In this document: one piece after another, positions 59,100 through 64,000 of the stretch | Layout: each line of letters opens with the position of its first letter | How positions within the stretch are numbered: position 1 is the first letter of the stretch | Source: Paenibacillus lutrae | Lineage (GTDB): Bacteria; Bacillota; Bacilli; Paenibacillales; NBRC-103111 | Assembly (NCBI RefSeq): GCF_009757775.1 | Contig: NZ_RHLK01000002.1 | Location: 1 to 64,000, forward strand | Length of the DNA stretch: 64,000 nt | Direction: 5' to 3' | Notes under the pieces: model-generated | What the model saw: only the letters and a program-made list of their open reading frames with translations | What the model was told of the DNA's origin: nothing | The model's database searches: none | Translations under genes and position numbers: made by a program

Positions 59100-60326
59100 T
59101 TGAACCGGATTCGGCATTTTCTATCTTCGTATCATCCGATTGTGCATACCTTGCTGTTTGGTACCGTGATGGCGCGGGCCGCATCTTCGATGAGCATGCC
59201 TTTTCTTGCCTTGTATCTGGTTGATACAACGTCCATGAGCAAGGGAATGATCGGGCTTGTTATCGGAGCCAGCTCACTGGCTGGAACTATCGGGGGGTTT
59301 ATCGGCGGAACCCTGTCCGACCGCATTGGGCGCAAAGCGGTGATGCAGGGAGCGCTGCTTACCTGGGGGGCGGTGTTTATCGGATTTTCACTCGTTTCGC
59401 ATCCGCTCTTGTTCCTATTGCTGAATCTTATCAGCGGGTTATGCCGTTCTTTCTATGAGCCCGTTTCGCAGGCCCTTATGGCGGATCTGACGGAGAAAGA
59501 CAAACGGCTGCGCGTATACTCGCTCCGTTACCTGGCCATCAACATAGGAGTAGCGGTCGGGCCGCTGATGGGCGCGTATTTTGGAATGATCAAAGGGTCC
59601 CTCCCGTTCCTCATTACCGGATTTGTTTACCTGGCCTATGCGGTATTCCTCTGGGCGATGATGAACAAATTCAGAATCAAGCACGTCGCAGCAGAGGCAA
59701 AAGAGCGGATCACATTCTCAGCCGCCTGGCATGTCGTGCGCAAAGATATGACGCTTCGCTACCAGCTGCTTGGCGGCATGATCGGAGCGATCGGTTACTC
59801 CCAAATGGCGATTACCTTATCGCAGTACATTAACGAAAGCTTCGCGGACGGGGTGAAGCTCTTTGCCGCTATGATGAGCGTCAACGCTCTAACCGTGATC
59901 GTGCTCCAGCTGCCGCTCGCCAGATTAACAGAGAACAGATCCCCTCTGCTCTCTATCGTACTCGGCAACGTTCTTTTTGCACTCGGGGATGTAGGGTTTG
60001 CTTTATCGGATCACTGGATACTGATCCTGGTCTCTATGGTTGTGTTCACTGTCGGCGAAACCTTGAACTTCCCGGCCGCTACGATGCTAATGGACCGGAT
60101 CGCTCCCGAGCATATGAGGGGCACGTATTTCGGAGCTCAGACGCTTACCAGCCTCGGCCACTTCATAGGGCCTTGGGTCGGCGGCATTCTGCTCGCTTCA
60201 ATGGGTGGTTCCATGTTCCTGGTTATGGCCGTTATTACGATGTCCAGCTCTTTGCTCTATTGGAGAGGGAGCCTGCTGCTTGCAAGAAGGACAGAATCAG
60301 ATCCAGGCCGGAATCAAGCTCTTTGA
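59100..60326 (+). CDS. MFS transporter (drug-efflux type, DHA1)
   Basis: A 408-residue transporter with 12 predicted helices. Motif A between helices 2 and 3 is GTLSDRIGRKAVMQG; a related motif is in the second half, and SFYEPVSQALMADLT resembles motif B/C regions of MdtG/YttB-type efflux pumps. TTG start at 59100 after AAAGGAG. A perfect -10 TATAAT lies at 59012-59017 without a good -35. Confidence 0.88.
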   Translation: MNRIRHFLSSYHPIVHTLLFGTVMARAASSMSMPFLALYLVDTTSMSKGMIGLVIGASSLAGTIGGFIGGTLSDRIGRKAVMQGALLTWGAVFIGFSLVSHPLLFLLLNLISGLCRSFYEPVSQALMADLTEKDKRLRVYSLRYLAINIGVAVGPLMGAYFGMIKGSLPFLITGFVYLAYAVFLWAMMNKFRIKHVAAEAKERITFSAAWHVVRKDMTLRYQLLGGMIGAIGYSQMAITLSQYINESFADGVKLFAAMMSVNALTVIVLQLPLARLTENRSPLLSIVLGNVLFALGDVGFALSDHWILILVSMVVFTVGETLNFPAATMLMDRIAPEHMRGTYFGAQTLTSLGHFIGPWVGGILLASMGGSMFLVMAVITMSSSLLYWRGSLLLARRTESDPGRNQAL

Positions 60327-60420
60327 TAACCGTGACCTCTGATAACGGTGACTCTCTATAAGTCATGTCTACAAATGAGCAAGCAAGATTCTCAAGTTTC
60401 GGTACAAGCTCAAAAAACAA

Positions 60421-60462
60421 AAAACATCCCATTCCGCTTCTTCAAGTGGTTTGGGATGTTGT
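60421..60462. terminator. Terminator between convergent genes
   Basis: AACATCCC pairs with GGGATGTT, with CCGCTT/AAGTGG inside; the minus strand carries a longer T-run. Confidence 0.75.
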
Positions 60463-60560
60463 TATTTCTTCTCTATAAACAGAACATCGGCCTGTAACCC
60501 GGCGGGATAAGAGACGAAAAGACTTGCTGCTGCTTGATCTACCGGGCAAATGCGAGCTGT

Positions 60561-60815
60561 CTACTTGGCGCGGTCCGAATTGAAAGGAGCGCTTGTAATG
60601 GAGCTTCTATCTGCATTGGTATGCAGACCGGCATCGGATTTAGGACTAACGGTAATGGCTGTGACAAAAGCGAGCACGGAAAGGAGCGCTGCGGATTTAC
60701 GCACCAGCGGACGCTGAAGGAACGGAACCTTGGATGGATTGTTGTTGGAATAGACGAAGACGGCGAACATAAGAATGGAAACGGTGAATGAGAAGAGTGC
60801 CAGAAACCCTTGCAT
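60561..60815 (-). CDS. Small membrane protein, unknown (84 aa)
   Basis: Two hydrophobic segments (FLALFSFTVSILMFAVFVYS and SAALLSVLAFVTAITVS) joined by a basic loop (VPFLQRPLVRKS), then a hydrophilic tail (SPKSDAGLHTNADRSS). The ATG has GGGGGAA nine bases upstream. No family recognised. Single gene, with a terminator shared with the MFS gene. Confidence 0.7.
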   Translation of the reverse strand: MQGFLALFSFTVSILMFAVFVYSNNNPSKVPFLQRPLVRKSAALLSVLAFVTAITVSPKSDAGLHTNADRSSITSAPFNSDRAK

Positions 60816-60949
60816 AATGGTTCCCCCTAGTTAATAGTATGGGTAGTATTTCCTATGTAAATAGTACCATACCCAACTGAAAATGGGAAGATTTTATCAA
60901 AAATTTATCAAATTGCAGTTGGAAATGTCTGTTTAGGACCCCTTTATCT

Positions 60950-60998
60950 AAAAAATCCCCCTAAAACTAGGTCCACTGTATAGGACCTGTTAAGGGGG
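60950..60998 (-). terminator. Terminator of the RlmL-like gene
   Basis: On the minus strand CCCCCTT and AGGTCC pair with GGACCT and AGGGGG, followed by TTTTTT. Confidence 0.8.
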
Positions 60999-61022
60999 CT
61001 GCTCCGCTGAGAGTACTGCAGG

Positions 61023-62183
61023 CTACTGGTCAGAAGGTTCTTTATTCACGTTTCTTGGCGGCAGAGGGCCGAAATATTGATACAGCTGACATTCGATCCG
61101 TCCGTTAAACAGCTTGCGGCGCTTGTCCGCGGAACGGTTGAAATTATGCTCCAGCTGCTTGCTCGGGCTCAGTACGAATGTGCTCCAGGTCGGGATGGAA
61201 GCAGAGAGGTTGCCGAGCTGCCGCAGGGCGCGCTCCACTTCCTTCTGATCCCCCAGACGCTCGCCATAGGGCGGATTCGTAATCAGACAGCCGTAATCGC
61301 CGCGCGGGCGGGCTTTGACTACCGGTTCTACATAGAATTTCAGCTCGTTAGCCAGTCCGGCCGCTTTAGCTGCCGCCTGGGCGACTTCGATCGCCTTCGG
61401 ATCAATATCGGACCCGGCGATCTCAAGGGGCTTGTCATCCTGCAAGGAATCATAAGCTTCCTCGCGTGCCTGTTCCCAGCGGTCTTCGCCGATGGCATCC
61501 CAAGCTTCGGAAGGGAAGGAGCGCCGCAGACCGGGAGCAATGTTCCAACCGATCATAGCCGCTTCGATCAGGATCGTACCGGAACCGCAGAACGGATCGT
61601 AGAGAGGCCTTTCCGGGCGCCATCGGCTGAGATTGATCATGGCAGCCGCCATCGTTTCTTTGAGCGGCGCCTCCGTCACCAGCTTGCGGTAGCCTCTTTT
61701 ATGAAGACTAGGGCCGGTTGTATCGAGAGTAAGGGTGGCTATATCGTTAAGCAGAGATACCTCGATGACGTAGAGCGGGCCATCTTCATGAAACCAATCT
61801 GTATGATAACGTTCCTTCATTTTCTCAACGATAGCTTTCTTCACAATCCCCTGGCAGGCAGGTACGCTCGACAGCTGGGATTTGTGGGACCGTCCTTCTA
61901 CAGGGAATTCCCCGTCTCCCGGAATCCAGTCGGGCCAGTCCAGCGCCTTGGTGCCTTCAAAAAGTTCATCGAATGTGAAGGCCTCAAATTGTCCCATTTT
62001 GATCAGGATACGGTCGGCTGTACGGAGCCATAAATTGGCCCGGCATACCGCCAGCTCGTCTCCTGTGAATGTAACCCGGCCATTCTCTACGGTGACGTCC
62101 TCGTATCCGAGCTCACGTATTTCTCTTGCGACGATCGCTTCAAGTCCCATTGGACATGTGGCAATCAGATCCAGTTTAGCCAT
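61023..62183 (-). CDS. 23S rRNA (guanine-N2)-methyltransferase RlmL-type (YpsC)
   Basis: A 386-residue THUMP-domain RNA methyltransferase. N-terminal ferredoxin-like/THUMP region (about 1-160, starting LIATCPMGLEAIVAREIREL), then the Rossmann methylase with YDPFCGSGTILIEAA (SAM loop), SDIDPKAIEVAQ, and the base-flipping motif LITNPPYGERL. It fits the YpsC/RlmL-N family, which methylates G2445-type positions of 23S rRNA. Single gene. Confidence 0.9.
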   Translation of the reverse strand: MAKLDLIATCPMGLEAIVAREIRELGYEDVTVENGRVTFTGDELAVCRANLWLRTADRILIKMGQFEAFTFDELFEGTKALDWPDWIPGDGEFPVEGRSHKSQLSSVPACQGIVKKAIVEKMKERYHTDWFHEDGPLYVIEVSLLNDIATLTLDTTGPSLHKRGYRKLVTEAPLKETMAAAMINLSRWRPERPLYDPFCGSGTILIEAAMIGWNIAPGLRRSFPSEAWDAIGEDRWEQAREEAYDSLQDDKPLEIAGSDIDPKAIEVAQAAAKAAGLANELKFYVEPVVKARPRGDYGCLITNPPYGERLGDQKEVERALRQLGNLSASIPTWSTFVLSPSKQLEHNFNRSADKRRKLFNGRIECQLYQYFGPLPPRNVNKEPSDQ

Positions 62184-62349
62184 GCTTTCAGTTCCTTTCC
62201 GGTGGTGTCCGTGTAATTTCTAAGTATAGGGGAAAGAGAGGCAAGTGACAAATCGGACTTGCTGTGAATGAAGATCCCGGTTTGCATCGGTTGAACGGAA
62301 GCGTTTTTTGGTTTACAATGACGTCACTGATTCAGGCGGGACCGTTTAT

Positions 62350-62499
62350 ATGTACGAATTCGATAGAACCGATTATAAAAGAGTCAGGGATAAAAAGGAA
62401 TCCCCGCCGGTGTTAGTGCGGGGCAATCGCCAGAAAAGAGGACACCTGCATGACCAACAAACATCAATCAACGACTCCCGCAGAAGCAGCGGGCTCTAG
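62350..62499 (+). CDS. Possible 49-aa upstream reading frame
   Basis: ATG at 62350 with AGGCGGGA upstream; the product is highly charged (EFDRTDYKRVRDKKESPP). It overlaps the start of the O-methyltransferase gene in another frame by 50 bases, and a CCCCGC/GCGGGG hairpin lies inside it. It could be a leader peptide controlling the next gene, or chance. Confidence 0.25.
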   Translation: MYEFDRTDYKRVRDKKESPPVLVRGNRQKRGHLHDQQTSINDSRRSSGL

Positions 62500-63172
62500 A
62501 GTGGAAGATTCTTTGCCGGCCCAAGGCCCGGCTGCAGCTGATGATCTTAATGCAGAGACCTATTTAGAACGCTTATACCCCGATGATGAAGCGCTGGAGC
62601 TGGTCAACGCGTCCATCCGCGCGAACAATATGCCGGAGATTTCCGTTGCTCCCGGATATGGCCGGCTGCTGACGATGCTGGTGCGGATGATCGGAGCGAG
62701 CAGGGTGCTGGAAATCGGCGCATTGGGGGGCTACAGTGCGATCTGCCTGGCCAGAGGGCTGAGTGAGGGAGGACAAGTCCTGTCGCTTGAAATCAACGAG
62801 GCCTTCGCTGAGACGGCCCGGCTTAACGTGCAGGAAGCCGGATTCGGTTCCTTCATCGGCTACCGGATCGGGAATGCTGCCGAGAGTCTGGAGGCGCTGT
62901 GCTCGGAGGGTGCCAAGTTTGACTTGTTCTTCATTGATGCGGACAAAGTCAATTACCCGAATTATCTGGAGTATGCGATCCGGCTGGCTAACCCGGGCGC
63001 GCTGATTGTCGGCGATAATATTCTGATGAGAGGCCGTACCGTCGATCCGGCTGTGAAGAAGAAATCAGTTGAAGCTATGCGTCAGTTCAACCGGCAGTTT
63101 GCATCGGACCCCCGGCTTGAGAGCACGATGCTGCCTGCATATGACGGACTTGCGATTGCCAGGGTGCGCTGA
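62450..63172 (+). CDS. SAM-dependent O-methyltransferase (class I, COMT-like)
   Basis: A 240-residue methyltransferase of the Methyltransf_3 family. SAM loop VLEIGALGGYSAICLA, the acidic strand end VLSLEINEAF, FDLFFIDADKVNYPNYLE with catalytic metal Asp, and VGDNILMRG. The N-terminal 30 residues are Ala/Pro-rich and variable. These enzymes methylate catechol-type hydroxyls or, in bacteria, tRNA hydroxyuridine (TrmR-type, 5-methoxyuridine at U34 in Gram-positives). That the same window has trhO, which makes the hydroxyuridine substrate, makes a TrmR-like role worth testing, but it is inferred. Confidence 0.87.
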   Translation: MTNKHQSTTPAEAAGSRVEDSLPAQGPAAADDLNAETYLERLYPDDEALELVNASIRANNMPEISVAPGYGRLLTMLVRMIGASRVLEIGALGGYSAICLARGLSEGGQVLSLEINEAFAETARLNVQEAGFGSFIGYRIGNAAESLEALCSEGAKFDLFFIDADKVNYPNYLEYAIRLANPGALIVGDNILMRGRTVDPAVKKKSVEAMRQFNRQFASDPRLESTMLPAYDGLAIARVR

Positions 63173-63201
63173 TCCGAACAAGCGAAGCGGCTGTAAATAC
63201 C

Positions 63202-63250
63202 AAGAGGCGATTATTTCCCACCGTGCTTGACCGGGAAATAATCGCCTCTT
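63202..63250. terminator. Perfect 18-bp bidirectional terminator
   Basis: AAGAGGCGATTATTTCCC pairs exactly with GGGAAATAATCGCCTCTT across a 13-base loop, between convergent genes. Confidence 0.87.
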
Positions 63251-63296
63251 TGATTCGGAGTGTCCAGTTGTTATCTCCGCCGCTATTTTCAGTTCC

Positions 63297-64000
63297 TCAT
63301 TCGCCGGGTTTGATGGACGGATTCGCGGGTGCTTTCATCAGAGTGCGGTAGGACCACACCGCATTGACCGCCAGCATGAAAGCGGCGAACAGGAAGAGCT
63401 GGCGGATGTTAAGGATTCCCGACAGCATACCGCCGGTAACAGGCCCGAGCATGTTGCCCAGGGACAGGGCGCTCGTGTTGAAACTGTATGAGCGGCTCTC
63501 CATGCCAACAGGCGTATAGGTCCGGATCAGGGAATTGACGGTCGGCAGCAGACCTCCGATAAAGATTCCGAGACAGAAGCGCGCAGCCATAAGCTGCCAG
63601 ACATTCTGTACGAATGCCTGCGGGATGAAGAAGATTGCCGCTCCGGCCAGCGAGAAGATCAGAATACGCTGAGGGCCGATTCGGTCGGATAACTTACCGA
63701 GCAGCGGAGCCGCGGCCATGTTGGAGAACCCGGTGATGGAACCTACCAGACCCGCGTAGAAAGCCAGGAGCTCCCCCGTTCCATGCAGTTCTTCTACGAA
63801 TAGAGCCATCAGCGGCATGGAGGATTGGATCGAGAATTGAATCACGAATGTAATCGAGTAGAGGGCAATGAGCTGGCGGATGGGCCGCAGATCCCGATAC
63901 CCCTGCATGACAGACACTTTGGGCTGCTTCTTCGCTTCCTCGACATTGAATTTTTCTTTAACCAGCAGCATCGTTACGACGGTGGCGATAAAAAGCATAG
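63297..64000 (-). CDS. MFS transporter, C-terminal 233+ residues (cut by window edge)
   Basis: The frame runs off the right edge, so the N-terminal half is missing. Visible are about seven helices, the motif A copy GKLSDRIGPQRILIF in the second half, and the conserved GPVTGGMLSG segment, as in multidrug-efflux MFS pumps. The stop is at 63297, after the shared terminator. Confidence 0.85.
   Translation of the reverse strand, partial: MLFIATVVTMLLVKEKFNVEEAKKQPKVSVMQGYRDLRPIRQLIALYSITFVIQFSIQSSMPLMALFVEELHGTGELLAFYAGLVGSITGFSNMAAAPLLGKLSDRIGPQRILIFSLAGAAIFFIPQAFVQNVWQLMAARFCLGIFIGGLLPTVNSLIRTYTPVGMESRSYSFNTSALSLGNMLGPVTGGMLSGILNIRQLFLFAAFMLAVNAVWSYRTLMKAPANPSIKPGE

Noticed and set aside
1-64000. 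CRISPR arrays, rRNA genes, prophage or biosynthetic cluster
   Set aside because: No regularly spaced repeats, no rRNA motifs, and no phage structural or NRPS/PKS genes were seen.

Overview
The window comes from a mid-GC, endospore-forming Firmicute, most likely Paenibacillus or a close relative. Signs of this are an alpha/beta-type SASP, YtaF, a KatX-like catalase, a DUF2642 coat-type protein, several forespore-type promoters (GHATR / CATWMTA elements), B. subtilis-like synteny polA-mutM-ytaF-coaE...nrdR, the ytxG-ytxH pair, CcpA (cre) sites, and YesM/YesN-type two-component genes beside a CUT1 sugar transporter. GTG and TTG starts with strong purine-rich ribosome binding sites are common.

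Layout. 0-2.7 kb: the right end of an IS3-family element, a TIR-domain NADase-type protein coupled to a small basic protein, and a Gfo/Idh/MocA oxidoreductase. 2.9-5.9 kb: trhO and a KatX-like catalase with a sigma-F/G-like promoter. 6.6-10.9 kb: a c-di-GMP-I riboswitch, a membrane GGDEF-EAL protein and an orphan sugar-binding lipoprotein. 10.9-15 kb: a secreted GH18 chitinase with a cre site, and a chemoreceptor. 15.1-19.6 kb: the phosphate system pstS-pstC-pstA-pstB-phoU, with PhoP-box repeats before pstS and again, after a terminator, before pstC. 19.7-28 kb: HAD hydrolase, polA, mutM, ytaF, coaE, a lytic transglycosylase, SASP, nrdR and a coat-type protein. 28-33.4 kb: DUF441 protein, tRNA-Leu, tRNA-Ala, small membrane proteins, VanZ-like, TPR and HepT-like (YutE-type) proteins, and a cysteine-containing regulator. 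33.5-38.6 kb: MBL hydrolase with KDPG/KHG aldolase, selD-mnmH (selenouridine tRNA modification), ytxGH. 38.7-45.6 kb: AraC-type response regulator and histidine kinase divergent from a sugar ABC transporter. 45.6-53.2 kb: an unexplained stretch with a promoter, dsbB-like, PdaA-like deacetylase, glutamate racemase, LysM-M14 endopeptidase and several small proteins, one of 28 residues with an almost ideal sigma-G promoter. 53.3-64 kb: signal peptidase I, AI-2E/YtvI-like permease, methionine aminopeptidase, a cysteine-less HesB-like protein coupled to a DUF1450 protein, YfhF-like SDR, double GNAT, MFS transporter, RlmL-like methyltransferase, O-methyltransferase and a partial MFS transporter.

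Most of the window is ordinary chromosomal backbone with dense terminators. The best candidates for something undescribed are the TIR protein with its coupled 66-residue partner beside an IS remnant, the riboswitch/GGDEF-EAL/binding-lipoprotein unit, the His-for-Cys HesB-like/DUF1450 pair, the HepT-like protein without its catalytic His, and tiny genes behind sporulation promoters. All functions are read from sequence motifs and memory of families; no search was run.
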